Assembly (NCBI GenBank): GCA_012064385.1
Contig: QRDG01000814.1
Span: forward strand, 62,001-126,000
Source: Puccinellia tenuiflora
Lineage: Eukaryota > Streptophyta > Magnoliopsida > Poales > Poaceae
DNA length: 64,000 nucleotides
Direction: 5' to 3'
Shown here: in pieces, positions 37,865-49,140 of the stretch
Layout: each line of letters opens with the position of its first letter
Numbering within the stretch: position 1 is the stretch's first letter
Position numbers and translations under genes: made by a program
The notes under the pieces: generated by a model
Told to the model about the DNA's origin: nothing
What the model saw: only the letters and a program-made list of their open reading frames with translations
The model's database searches: none

Positions 37865-38293
37865 TCTATTGCAATGGACAGGTAAAATAAAAAAACACAG
37901 TATATCAACCTGAACAAAGTATATGACAAATTCAAACTTACTAGAAAATGGACATCGATGTCAACAGAAACGGATTGTACGGCCTCATGCCTTGCTGCCA
38001 TAGGCGCCCTTCGCATGGTAAGATCTTGTTTCCTTCCACGAAGGAGATGCGGACCTCATCCCCACGCACTGGTTGCACCGTTGAAACGGCAGAGTATGGT
38101 TCGTCATGGATGGATTGGGGATGGACGTCCGGGGCAGTACGTAGATCTCGCTCACGTCGTCGTAAAGGATGCAGAGGCCAGCGGCGGCTGTACAAAGGCG
38201 GTGGCCGGTGGGACTAACTCGAGTAAGTTCTCGATCAGGGGATGACGGGCTGCTTTCCCATGCCAGAGAGGCATCAACTCGCTGGCGCTTGCC
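37865..38293 (-). other. Host segment left of the Mutator-like element, exon-like on the minus strand
   Basis: Minus-strand frames at 37941-38195 and 37985-38329 are open and GC-richer than the surroundings, but no family was recognised. The same reading would continue on the right side of the Mutator-like element (from about 49640 inward), because 38293 and 49601 were adjacent before insertion. It may be a gene or pseudogene fragment interrupted by the element; confidence is low. Confidence 0.3.
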
Positions 38294-38457
38294 CGCAGGC
38301 CGGCGGCTATTTTTTTTTAAATAATACACGAAAATTAATTAATTACGGAAATATTACGCAATTTTTTTTCAAATATAGTATCCAGTCGGTTTCGCCGAAA
38401 CCGACAGGAACTAGTCGGTGTGGCCGTGGACGACTACGGACCACTCGTCGTTGCTGA

Positions 38458-39292
38458 CGACGATTATGTCCAGTCGTCGTACGCCCCAAGACGAGTACTG
38501 CATGGCGACGACGTCGACCGACGCAGGAGCTTGTCGTCTTCACCTAAGCCGAGTAGGTGGGTCCAGTCGGCTTTGCTGATGCCGACAAGTAGCTGCCCAG
38601 CGCCCGGCCCTCCTCTTTCCTCTCTTTCCTCTCTTTCTCTCTTTCTCTCCCTTGCGCTGCCTTCTTCGTGTTCTTCGTTTCCTCTCTCTACTCTCCACAA
38701 AAACCGAATTGAACTACCGATTTAGACCAACAATCTTCACGTTTGTCACCATTAATCGGTACTAGAAGGTTGAGGGAGGCTAGGGGAGCTCCGATCTACT
38801 GATGGGATAGCTCGTGGTGGTGGTGGTGGTGATGGTTGGCGGGTGGTGGTGGTGGTGATGGAGGGCTGCGTGGTGGTGCTGCTCGTGGAGGTGCGCCGTT
38901 GATTGGAGACCGCCGGACGCCGTCGCCTCTCACGCTTCAAGGGTATAATTCGATTTATGAAAATATTTTAGCTATATTTGTAGGTTAATTAGAAAATGTA
39001 GCTATGCTTTTTAGGAGTTTATTTATGCGGAATAATATTAACGATGAAAAAATAGTTTGTGACGGTAGTAAATATTGTAGCTATATTTGTAGGTTAATAA
39101 GAAAAAATGTTGCTATATTTTTTACGAGTTTATTTATGCGGAATAATATTAACGATGGAAAAATATTTTGTGACGGTAGTAAATATTGTAGCTATATTTG
39201 TCGGTTAATTAGAAAAAATGTAGCTATATTAACGATGATGTAATATGCGGAAAAATATTAACAATGGTCAATATTTATTTATGTTAGCGTAG
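38458..39292. repeat. MULE leader: CT-rich tract, GGT-rich tract and ~110-bp tandem repeat
   Basis: Positions about 38590-38690 are CT-rich, and 38810-38880 carry GGT/GTG repeats. From about 38970 to 39240 a unit of about 110 bases is repeated 2.3 times (units begin near 38985, 39094 and 39205); it contains TTTATGCGGAATAATATTAA. This is probably the promoter and untranslated leader of the transposase gene. Confidence 0.75.
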
Positions 39293-42089
39293 ATGTCTGA
39301 TTTAGTGAAGATCAGGTTTTTCTATGGTCCTGGTAGAGTCCGAATGTGTGATACGGGAGCTGATCTGAGTGATTTTCAGTATATAGATGTGGACCTGCCA
39401 GCTCCTCAAACATGGTCGTTAAGTCAGGTAAAAGATTGGTTGGCGGGAAGTTTAGGGCTTGATAGTCAGACACAGACCGTCAGTGTACATGCTTGGTGGA
39501 GCCATTCAAGGACGAATATTTACTTCGTTTTGAGACCACTAGAGTGTGATTCTGATTGGGTGCGATGGTTAAAAGGCTGCGCAAAAAGGAATTGCTCTCC
39601 TTGTGCCCTAGTTCTTCCCGCCTTGAACGAGGTCACTGCCCCTGAGGAGGAATTTAATACCCATGAAGGTGAGGGTGCTTATGATCCTAGTCAGGGAAGT
39701 GAAGAGATTAACATTTCTATGTCAAATTATGGGTCTGATTTTGGTGGTGGTGGTTACGAGTCGGGGCAGAGCAGTCAAGTACAAGGAGGGGAAACTGAGG
39801 TATATGACAGTGCGGAGGCGGATGGCGACGAGGTAGACGGGCACATGCAGAACGAGATGGAAGATGAAGATGCAGATGGCTATAGTGGTGAAGACGATGA
39901 TTCCGATGAGTCAGACGGGGAAGATAACGCATATGAGGTACCTAATCCTGCAGCATGGAATCAGGACCACTCTTCGGCGATGACCGTAAACGATGGTCAT
40001 GATTCGGCATGGGAATATCATGAGAATAACATTGCGAAGGGTGCTTTGTATACTGACAAGCAAGCTTTGAGGGATGCAGTCGTTAAATGGGCATTGTCGA
40101 CCCACAGGGTTATGAAAACTACCGTGTCGAATCAAAAATATTTGACAACGGAATGCGAGACAATAACTTGTCCCGGCAGGGTGCATGGACATCTCCCAAA
40201 GAATGGCTATAGTTGGAGGATAAGTGACTTCGTACCTCACTCCTGTGAAATTGATAATATCCCTGAAGAGCACCGTAACCTTTCTTCCATGCTTATAGCT
40301 CGGTTGCTGTACAGCGAGATAGTGTCCTGCGCAGCGATGGAAGTGAGTGCCCTCCAGACAAAAGTGGCTGTCAGATTTAAGTATGAAATATCTTATGGCA
40401 AGGCTTGGAGGGCTAAGCATACTGCGCTTGAGAACAGATTTGGTTCATATTTGGACGCATATGACTCTGTTATCCGGCTGCTGCATACCCTGCAGAACCG
40501 GAATCCAGGCACCTATGTAGATATCCAAGATTTGTTCAGGCCAGAGTTCCCAACTGTGAGGGTGCTGCATCGAGTGTTTTTCTCATTCGCCGTATGCATC
40601 GAGGCTTTCAGACATTGTCGTCCGGTGATATATGTAGATGGCACCTTTCTCACAGGCAAGTATAGGGGACAGATCCTGACTGCAATTGGTCAAGATGGTA
40701 ACAATATGGTTGTGCCCCTCGCATTTGCTTTTGTGGAGAGCGAGAACATTGAAAGTTGGACTTGGTTCTTCAGGAAACTGAAAATAGCAGTTGTGAAGGA
40801 TAAGCCGAACGTGTGCATCCTTCATGACAGGCATGCAGGTATACTCAGCGCGATAAAGACACTCACCAATCCTGCGTCTGAGGAACAGACTCCATGGCAG
40901 GACATGCAGAGTCGTTGGTGCATGCGCCATCTAGGTGCCAACTTCTACTCGCAGTTTAGAAATAAGGACCTGATGAACCTATTCAAGAAACTGTGCAAGC
41001 AGAACCAACAATGGAAGTACACGAAGATACGTGACAGACTTGATTTGTGCACGCAGAGACATGTTCGTGACAGAAAGAGGGCACGAGCAGCAGCTGTTGC
41101 TGCACATGCAGAAGCTGTTGCTGCACAGTTAGCTACAGGACCACCTGCGGAGGAGGATGAGCCTGTTGGTCTTTGCGACCTTCCGGGATTTGACCCACCT
41201 GGAACTAGGAGAAGAGGTGGGAGGACAATTAAAACTTTCCAGCTGTGGATAGAGCATGAACCTTTGGAGGTGGTCTTTGTTGCACGACACACATGGAGCA
41301 AGATACGGTGTCATGACAACGAACCTGGCTGAAACATACAACTTTGTCCTCAGAGGAAACCGTGCGTTGCCACTAACAGCCATCGTGGAGGGTATTTTCT
41401 ATGGCACATTGAAATATTTCAGAGAAAGACGTGAACGAGCTGTGAAACATATGATGGACAACCCGACCTCGCCTTATTGTGAGAAGGTTACGAAGTACAT
41501 GAATGAGAAGCTGGAAAAATGTACGTCCCACAGTGTAACTGCCGTTGGGAATCAAGAAAGGAGGTTTGAGGTCCGGTTAGCCCACAACAAGTTCGGATGT
41601 GCAAACGAAGTGAGGACGCATGAGGTCAAGATTGGTAATGAGGTTAGGCCAACTTGCGAGTGCACCTGCAACAAACCAAAATTGCTTCACCTTCCTTGCT
41701 CCCATGTCCTCGCTGCATGCAGGCAGTTACGGTTGAACGCAATCTCCTTCGTGTCTCCATATTATATGAAAGAGGCAGTTGTCAATACTTGGACAGGTGA
41801 GATGATGGGATTTCGATCAATGGGTAACTTCAACAGTGTAACCCCTGGTGAGAGGCGGTACATTCCAGCTCCTGAGCTTTTGCGTGATGGGGTAGGCAGA
41901 CGACAGTGTCGTCGCATCAGGAATGATATGGATGAATCCGAAGCCGGAGGCCCCACAATGCAATGCCTTCAATGCAACAGATTTGGCCATAGGGACCCTA
42001 ATTGTCCCACTTTTCCTGGAGAGAGACCTCCCGTGCGTGCGCGGGGTAACCGGCGTGGGCGAGGACGAAGAGCGAGAGGAAGAAACTAG
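39293..42089 (+). pseudogene. MURA-type transposase of the MULE, one frameshift
   Basis: The first frame (39293-41332) has an acidic stretch, a MuDR DNA-binding-type region (ALYTDKQALRDAVVKWALST) and the MULE transposase core (YVDGTFLTGKYRGQI with D449; CILHDRHAGIL with D512). The second frame overlaps from about 41270 and continues with the MULE motif TTNLAETYNF. A SWIM zinc finger follows (CECTCNKPK...LPCSHVLAAC), then a CCHC knuckle (CLQCNRFGHRDPNCP) and an RG-rich tail. The family's sequence runs smoothly only if the frame shifts at about 41270, where one extra base or two missing bases occur. The enzyme cuts and joins element ends by the DDE mechanism. The gene is otherwise full length, so the shift may be recent or a sequencing error. 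Confidence 0.88.
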
Positions 42090-42105
42090 GTGGCAGTATG
42101 TTTGA

Positions 42106-42305
42106 ATTTGTATTAAGTGTGGAACTATGTTTGAATTTGTATTAAGTATGGAACTATGTTCGAATTTGTATTAAGTGTGGAACTATGTTTCAATTTGTAT
42201 TAAGTGTTGTATTAAGTATGGATCTATGTTTGAATTTGTATTAAGTATGGATCTATGTATGAATTTGTGTTAAATATAGATGTATGTTTAAATTTGTATT
42301 AAGTG
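42106..42305. repeat. ~31-bp tandem repeat downstream of the transposase
   Basis: A unit like AACTATGTTTGAATTTGTAT, followed by TAAGTGTGG, is repeated about seven times with small variants between the transposase stop and the PMD start. It lies in the 3' untranslated region or spacer. Confidence 0.85.
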
Positions 42306-43626
42306 TGTTTGAATGTTTGTATTTTTACTAACTCTGGGATTCTAATATGTGCAGTGATGGAGGGAATGTGGTTGCTTGATGCTACAATTGATAGTGGGCA
42401 CCGTGCTAAGGTATTAGAGGGGAATCCAAAGAAACTTAAGCCCCTAATCACTCGCACGCCTAAGGAAAACTGGAGGATTCACCCGGAGTGGGTACAGAGG
42501 TATTGGTCATATTTATTTATTTTATGCACGCATGTTTTCTTCTTTTTATATTACTGTGCTAAAGTAGATTGTTATGTTTTTTTATATTACTGTGCTAAAC
42601 TAGATTCTTTTATATACGCAGGTTGAAATGGGCCGGGCTCTTACCTTTCGCGCGTCTTGTAGAGGCCACTGAAAACTCTACGCGTATGATGATGGACGGA
42701 TCTTTACTCAGTTGTTTGGTGGACCGATGGAGGCCGGAGACCCACACGTTCCACTTTCGCTGGGGAGAGATGGCTCCTACTCTACAGGATGTATCATTCT
42801 TGCTAGGTTTACCTTTGGCGGGTCAGCCTGTTGGACCTTTGGAGGCACCACTGAATTGGGAGGCCGATTTGATAGACCGTTTCGAGGGTATTTTCAACGG
42901 TGCTCCAGCTTTACAGGTGGATTCTCACGGACCCAAGCTTGATTGGTTGCTTGCTTTTCAGGTTAGTTCATGTGTCTCATAATCTGTTATTTCTCATTTG
43001 TTGTTGTACTAATAACTATTTTACCATGAATATAGGTCCACAAGTTTCCAGAGTATCCAGATGATTTGAAAGAGATACAACTGAATCGCAGCTTGGAGGC
43101 ATACATCATGTGGCTTCTTGGTAAGGTCATGTTCACCGAGAACCATGTCGACACTATTACCGCGCGGTACCTCCCTATCGCACGGGATATCGCTGATGCT
43201 ACTGAGCCGGCCATTCCTCCCTTGGTAAGTCAGCCATTCTCGGATGCCCTCTATTTCTGCAGCTCTGGTCGTGGGAGAGGTTCTCTATAGGACGGCCAAC
43301 CATATCTAAAGAGCCTTTCCCATTGTGGGAGATCTTTGACGGTGACAACATCGACAAGCCTACTATTGCGACTGTCGTGGGATTATCACGGCAGATGCTA
43401 CACGGGGTAGCTTACGAGAGGTGGATTAGGCGGCGTAGGAGATTCCGGGAGCGAGATTGCAAACGCGGAGTTTACCCAGGTTCGGGTCCCCTCGATGGAG
43501 GATCCCTACATCCTGCTATAAGTCACTATGATCATAGATGTGTTTACATGGTGGCCGCCGGTGGCGGGTGTTGCGTGGCTAGTTGCGAGTTGTGTAGTTG
43601 CCAGTTGAATGTCCCTATTTGAGTGC

Positions 43627-43660
43627 CCCTACCTGGCTTTATATAGGTAGCCAGGTAGGG
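43627..43660 (-). promoter_or_regulatory. LTR TATA box inside a perfect 12-bp inverted repeat (left LTR)
   Basis: CCCTACCTGGCT and AGCCAGGTAGGG flank TTATATAGGT. This is the mirror of the right LTR feature at 46447-46480. The promoter would fire leftward, away from the element. Confidence 0.6.
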
Positions 43661-44800
43661 TTTACAAGAGTTGTAGTCAATTACACGTTGGGTCTAGCTG
43701 GGCTGCCTCCATAATGGGCCGCATTGTACCTCCATGGGGTACCCGGAGGCCATATCCCTGTCAGTAGCCCCCGAGCCTTCGGGTGATTCGAAGAATCGCG
43801 TGGAGGGTCTCATGTGTCTCATGGCCGATGGTAACATTGTCTTCCTGGAACGTGGAGTCTGTGCCAGTTCATCACACGGATGATGGCGAGTCGTAGTAGA
43901 AGCTGCTGGAGTCGTAGTAGAGGACTCGGGTCGAAGTAGAGGCTGCCGAAGTCGTAGTAGAGGACTCGGGTCGAAGTAGAGGCTGCCGAAGTCGTAGTAG
44001 AGGACTCGGGTGCGCCGCACGTCCGCGCCGTGGTAGTCGTCTAAACTTTACGTCGTAGCCACGATCGGGGGCGATGTTGTAGTCGAGCCCCCGAGCGTCG
44101 GTTTTGCGGAAGAAAACTCAGGGGCAATGTCGTTGTTGAGCCCCCGAGTCTCCAGCCAAGTCGGAGAGTCGGGTAAGTGTACCCAATGAACATGTAGGGG
44201 AGCGTCACCGAGTCGGAAGTACATCGACCCGGTGTGTCGAGTAAGCGTAGTCGATGACCACGTAGCGGAGCGTCTCCGAGTCGGAAGTACATCGACCCGG
44301 TGCCCCATTGAGATAGTTTGTAGTCAAGGGATATTGCTTAGCAAGCCAGGAACACTCGACGGATCGGGTCCTGTTAACTGCACTCGGGCAAAACAATGCT
44401 AAGCTACTTCAAGTTCGAGTCCCCGGACTCGAACCCGGAAAGGCAAGTGTAGCCAGATTCATGCCGCGGAGGCCTTACAGAATCTTGACTCTCGCAGTAT
44501 GTGTGGTACCCAACGCCTCCGTCTAGGTTTTCTTTGTACCGTGGGTACGGATATTTACTGAGTAGGCGCAGTCTGAGGCGGCTCCCAGGCCAGTAGAGTG
44601 GATCTACGGGTCTTACCTTCACGTCGTAGACGTGGCATCCAGAGATCTGTTGCCGCGGAGGCAATCTGGGGAAACGCAGCTTGTCGAGTGCGTACGGAGT
44701 CGAGCGACGTTTAGCAGCGGATGGAGTCGATGTGGCGGACGGAGTCGAGCGACTCGAATCCGGACTTATGTGGCGCAGCCCCCGAGCGACGTCCTAGCGG

Positions 44801-44992
44801 CTAAACGTCGCTCGACTCCGTCCGCCACATCCAAGTCCTGATTCGAGTCCTAGCGGCTAAACGTCTCTCGACTCCGTCTGCCACATCCACGTCCGGATTC
44901 GAGTCCTAGCGCCTAAACGTCGCTCGACTCCATCCGCCACATCCATGTCCGGATTCGAGTCCTAGCGGCTAAACGTCACTCGACTCCGTCCG
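44801..44992. repeat. 56-bp tandem repeat in the centre of the palindromic element
   Basis: The units begin CTAAACGTC at 44801, 44857, 44913 and 44969 (about 3.5 copies), each with CTCGACTCC and GATTCGAGTCCTAGCG. An inverted partial copy lies just left, at about 44700-44770. Around 45000-45200 the same CTCGACTCCGTCC theme continues as shorter imperfect repeats. Confidence 0.85.
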
Positions 44993-46446
44993 CCACATCG
45001 ACTCCATCCGCTGCTCGAGTCCGCCACTTCCACTCCGCCGTGTCGACTCCATCCGCCGCGTCGAGTCCGCCACATATACTCTGCCGCGTCGACTCCGTCC
45101 GCCGTGTCGAGTCCATTACGTCTACTCCGCCGCGTCGACTCCGTCCGCCGCGTCGACTTCGCCACATCCACTCCGCTGTGTCGACTCCGTCCACCCGTCG
45201 ATGCACTTCCGACTTGGTGATTCTCCTCCATGTGAACCAATGGACTTTCGACTCTTAGTCTCCGCCCAACTCTTCGACTCGGCCAGAGACTTGGGGGCTA
45301 CTTCCATCGGTCCCTCCCAGTCGAGTACCTCCTGGGAAGGCTTAAAACACGATAACCCACATACGGGTCGATGTACGCACTCGACAAGCTACGTTTCTCC
45401 AGATTGCCTCCGCGGCAACAGATCTCTGGATGCCACGTCTACGACGTGAAGGTAAGACCCGTAGATCCGCTCTACTGGCCTGGGAGCCGCCTCAGACTGC
45501 GCCTACTCAGTAAATATCCGTACCCACGGTACGAAGAAAACCCCGACGGACGTGTTGGGTACCACACATACTGCGAGAGTCAAGATTCTGTAAGGCCTCC
45601 GCGACATGAATCTGGCTACACTTGCCTTTCCGGGTTCGAGTCCGGGGACTCGAACTTGAAGTAGCTTAGCATTGTTTTGCCCGAGTGCAGTTAACAGGAC
45701 CCGATCCGTCGAGTGTTCCTGGCTTGCTAAGCAATATCCCTTGACTACAAACTATCTCAATGGGGCACCGGGTCGATGTACTTCCGACTCGGAGACGCTC
45801 CGCTACGTGGTCATCGACTACGCTTACTCGACACACCGGGTCGATGTACTTCCGACTCGGTGACGCTCCCCTACATGTTCATTGGGTACACTTACCCGAC
45901 TCTCCGACTTGGCTGGAGACTCGGGGGCTCAACAACGACATTGCCCCTGAGTTTCTTCCGCAAAACCGATGCTCGGGGGCTCGACTACAACATCGCCCCC
46001 GATCGTGGCTACGACGTAAAGTTTAGACGACTACCACGGCGCGGACGTGCGGCGCACCCGAGTCCTCTACTACGACTTCGGCAGCCTCTACTTCGACCCG
46101 AGTCCTCTACTACGACTTCGGCAGCCTCTACTTCGACCCGAGTCCTCTACTACGACTTCGGCAGCCTCTACTTCGATCCGAGTCCTCTACTACGACTCCA
46201 GCAGCTTCTACTACGACTCGCCATCATCCGTGTGATGAACTGGCACAGACTCCACGTTCCAGGAAGACAATGTTACCGTCGGCCATGAGACACATGAGAC
46301 CCTCCACGCGATTCTTCGAATCACCCGAAGGCTCGGGGGCTACTGACAGGGATATGGCCTCCGGGTACCCCATGGAGGTACAATGCGGCCCATTATGGAG
46401 GCAGCCCAGCTAGACCCAACGTGTAATTGACTACAACTCTTGTAAA

Positions 46447-46480
46447 CCCTACCTGGCTACCTATATAAAGCCAGGTAGGG
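46447..46480 (+). promoter_or_regulatory. LTR TATA box inside a perfect 12-bp inverted repeat (right LTR)
   Basis: CCCTACCTGGCT (46447-46458) and AGCCAGGTAGGG (46469-46480) flank TATATAAA (46462-46469). It is the likely U3/R promoter of the LTR and points right, out of the element, toward the following PMD exon. Confidence 0.65.
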
Positions 46481-48389
46481 GCACTCGAATAGGGACATTC
46501 AACTGGCAACTACACAACTCGCAACTAGCCACGCAACACCCGCCACCGGCGGCCACCATGTAAACACATCTATGATCATAGTGACTTATAGCAGGATGTA
46601 GGGATCCTCCATCGAGGGGACCCGAACCTGGGTAAACTCCGCGTTTGCAATCTCGCTCCCGGAATCTCCTACGCCGCCTAATCCACCTCTCGTAAGCTAC
46701 CCCGTGTAGCATCTGCCGTGATAATCCCACGACAGCGACCGTGTATACACGCAACAAGGTACGTATCTTCTTATAATTTAATACATTGACAAACTTACTA
46801 TTGCGTCCGTGATTGAAAATCACTTGTGTTCTACGCAGAGACACTTTGCTACTGACCAGACGAAGCTGTGCTACATTGCTTTTAACGAGCAATTTGATAT
46901 GTACACTTCGGTGATCTGGGAGCCGTACACGGAGGAGCTCATTCAACGAAGATACCCCGGAGTTATTTCTACTCTTTGTACACGTGACCGAGCGTATTGG
47001 ATGACAAAATCGAAGATCATCTTCGATGTCTTCGTGGAGGAGATGTCTCAACAGAGGGTTATGAGGCAATTTGGTCTTCGACAGTTGGTAGATCCTCCTC
47101 CAGTTGAGCACCCCCTGCCAGATGCGTACCACAGGTATGTGGAAAAGTTTTTTTTTTCTAAATTGTTCGCACCGAATTAATATTTACTGATATAACACTC
47201 ACCCAAATTTTAGGAACACAAGGAAGGGGATTAGTCGGACCGCGGCAGGGTGGCTACAGAGGCTACAACCTTACGTTTCAGAGTGGGACACGGCGGCGAC
47301 ACGGCTTTGGGTCGAGCCTCTCGGGTTTGATATCACTCTATGCAATGACTACTTGCACAGGTACATGTCCGGTACACGGCTATTTATTGTTCGGCACTCT
47401 AACCTGGAGGTTATACCTGCCCCTACTACGTGGGATACATACCCGAGTTATGACACTTCTGCGTCCAGACAGCACGCGGTAATATTTCATTTCCTTTCAC
47501 TAATTCATCTAACCGGTACATGCTTTGACATATATATATATATATATATATATTTAATACTTTTTATTTCTATTGTCGGGCGAATTTGACACAAGAGATT
47601 CAGACTGATGTCGCACAGTATGGATGTTCTCTTTCCACTGGCCCTCTTTTGGTACCACGGGAGGAGCCGATATCCTGGCTCAGTAGGCTGGAGGGGAAGT
47701 TACGGGACATCTACGCGACACTCACGTGCACCCGCACAGAGGACGTTGTTCGCCACCCGGTGGGACAACGACCCCCGCGCCCCCCGTCACGACGCCGGCA
47801 GCAGCAGCTGCAGCAACAGCAGATGCATGAGGAGCAGCATCAGCTGGAGGAGGAGGAGCAGCAGCACGACGACCATCACTATCACCACGAGGAGCAGACG
47901 CATCACCGACAGGATCCGCGTCCACGTCTATCACCACAGCCCAGGCCACCTCCTCCTGACCAGGCAGGAGGTTCGGCGTGGCAGGGTCCCACTTCCAGTT
48001 ACGGTACGTATATTATTTTCATATTTCAATTGGGGCGGCGTATTTCTTATGTGCTAATGATTCCATCTGTAGGAGCCTATGGTTATCACACGCCTACATC
48101 CGGACACCAGGCGTCAGGATCTGGATCAGGGTGGGGGAGTGACCAGGAGGCTCGGGCCTACGCGGGGGAGGAAATGTCCAACTGGTTAGGCATTTTCGAC
48201 ACTGCAGCATACCCCACGCAGCTGTCACAGGGTCCCATTCTCCAGACTCCTCCACCATACCCCACACAGGGTACACAGATTGACGACGACTTGATAGTGC
48301 CTCGTCAACTCGTCGCACCAACTAGGTTGGGCTGGACGACGCCCGTCCAGCCCCCTGCTCGTGATCCTCGGCCACGCAGAGGTCAGTGA

Positions 48390-48657
48390 TATGTATGTCT
48401 ATCACTACAGATATTAATATCTAGCTATGTACGAGACATCATATTTGTGTGAGACATATTCCTATCTATGTATGAGACATAATCCTATCTATGTACGAGA
48501 CACTATATTTGTATGAGACATATTCCTATCTATATTTGATCAGACAATGCTTCCGACATTTATTAAGAAACGGCGAGATTACAACTTTTTCATTAAAACA
48601 CACTTAAATTAACAGCTACAACTGAAATTAAGATACATGCGACAATTTACATAAATG
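48390..48657. repeat. Spacer with GAGACAT-type tandem repeats between convergent genes
   Basis: About six loosely repeated units contain ATCTATGTA(C/T)GAGACA. They separate the stop of the PMD gene from the stop of the convergent minus-strand gene. A poly(A) signal function for both is possible but not shown. Confidence 0.7.
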
Positions 48658-49140
48658 TCATCTTCCGTCCACGCATCCTCCTGCCTCCGTCGATGGGCCA
48701 CTCTTGCCCTTCGACGATGCCGCTCCCTGGCCCTTCGACGATGCCGCTCTCTTGTCCTTCGACGTTGCTGCTCTCTTGGCAGTGATGGTAGGCATGAAGA
48801 TGTCATCATCGTCCTCGCTCTCTTCCACCCATAACCACGGATGATCTCCTAACCAATCGAGGAACTTCTCGTCCCTACTTCTTTGCTCCACCTTCTTCCA
48901 CCTTTCATGCAGCCTGAGAAGTTCCTGTCGTATTTCCCGTGGAGTCCTATGAGCCCAATATGGAGTGAGCCTAGATGATCTGCTAACCAATGTCGCGTCT
49001 ATCTCAGTGAGCAAGCTATCACTACTAATGAGTTCCTCCCATGGAACTAATTTATTGTCTACCCTAAACTCGGCGGCACACTTCAAAAGGAGTTCAGACC
49101 GGTGTCTAAGAAAGCTACGGTAAGGACGAAAACCCGACAT
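48658..49140 (-). CDS. Unknown 160-residue MULE-encoded protein
   Basis: An open frame of 160 residues, convergent to the PMD gene and close to the right terminal repeat. The N-terminal half is helical-looking with conserved-type tryptophans (FLDWLGDHPWLWVEESEDDD). The C-terminal part is a basic Ser/Lys/Ala-rich repeat (KRAATSKDKRAASSKGQG), which may be a nuclear localisation or nucleic-acid-binding tail. I do not recognise the family. It occupies the position where MuDR has its second gene, mudrB, but no similarity to MURB was seen by eye. The ATG at 49138-49140 is the only good start. It may be an accessory protein for transposition or a captured gene. Confidence 0.55.
   Translation of the reverse strand: MSGFRPYRSFLRHRSELLLKCAAEFRVDNKLVPWEELISSDSLLTEIDATLVSRSSRLTPYWAHRTPREIRQELLRLHERWKKVEQRSRDEKFLDWLGDHPWLWVEESEDDDDIFMPTITAKRAATSKDKRAASSKGQGAASSKGKSGPSTEAGGCVDGR

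Larger units (their letters stand above)
43373..46734. mobile_element. Palindromic LTR retroelement: two mirror-image half elements, one target duplication
   Basis: The outer ends are both the 3' end of the same 391-bp LTR: 43373-43763 (minus) and 46344-46734 (plus). Each is bordered inside by a PPT-like CTCGGGGGCTAC. The LTR reads TGACAGGG...CCCACGACA. GCGAC occurs at 43368-43372 and again at 46735-46739 as a 5-bp target duplication around the whole unit. The inverted arms run about 43373-44695 and 45373-46734 and differ by one 40-bp tandem unit (two copies left, three right). The centre (44696-45372) has tandem repeats and no gag or pol. This is not a standard LTR element, which has direct LTRs; it looks like an inverted dimer that integrated as one unit. 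Confidence 0.85.
42357..48389 (+). pseudogene. Plant mobile domain (PMD) gene inside the MULE, split by a retroelement
   Basis: Exons: 42357-42499, 42622-42961, 43036-43224, 43263-43372 joined across the insertion to 46735-46758, 46839-47134, 47214-47478, about 47607-48003, and 48073-48389, all with GT-AG borders. The product resembles the PMD (MAIN-like) family: KWAGLLPFARLVEATENS, then MAPTLQDVSFLLGLPLAG, then WSWERFSIGRP. Later come a Q/E/H-rich low-complexity stretch (QQQLQQQQMHEEQHQLEE) and a proline-rich tail. Host PMD proteins act in gene silencing and genome stability; transposon copies are thought to derive from or give rise to them. The palindromic element at 43373-46734 breaks exon 4 and leaves a GCGAC duplication. 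Without it the frame would be open, so the gene was intact when hit. What PMD does for the element is unknown. Confidence 0.85.

Noticed and set aside
42106..42305. CRISPR-like regular repeats
   Set aside because: The repeats are continuous, without unique spacers, and this is plant nuclear DNA.
43373..46734. Foldback DNA transposon or large MITE
   Set aside because: The TG/CA ends, 391-bp LTRs with a PPT-like border and 5-bp target duplication fit an LTR retroelement instead.
47530..47555. TA-rich tract as a functional site
   Set aside because: It is a short (TA)n microsatellite inside a PMD gene intron, with no further signal.
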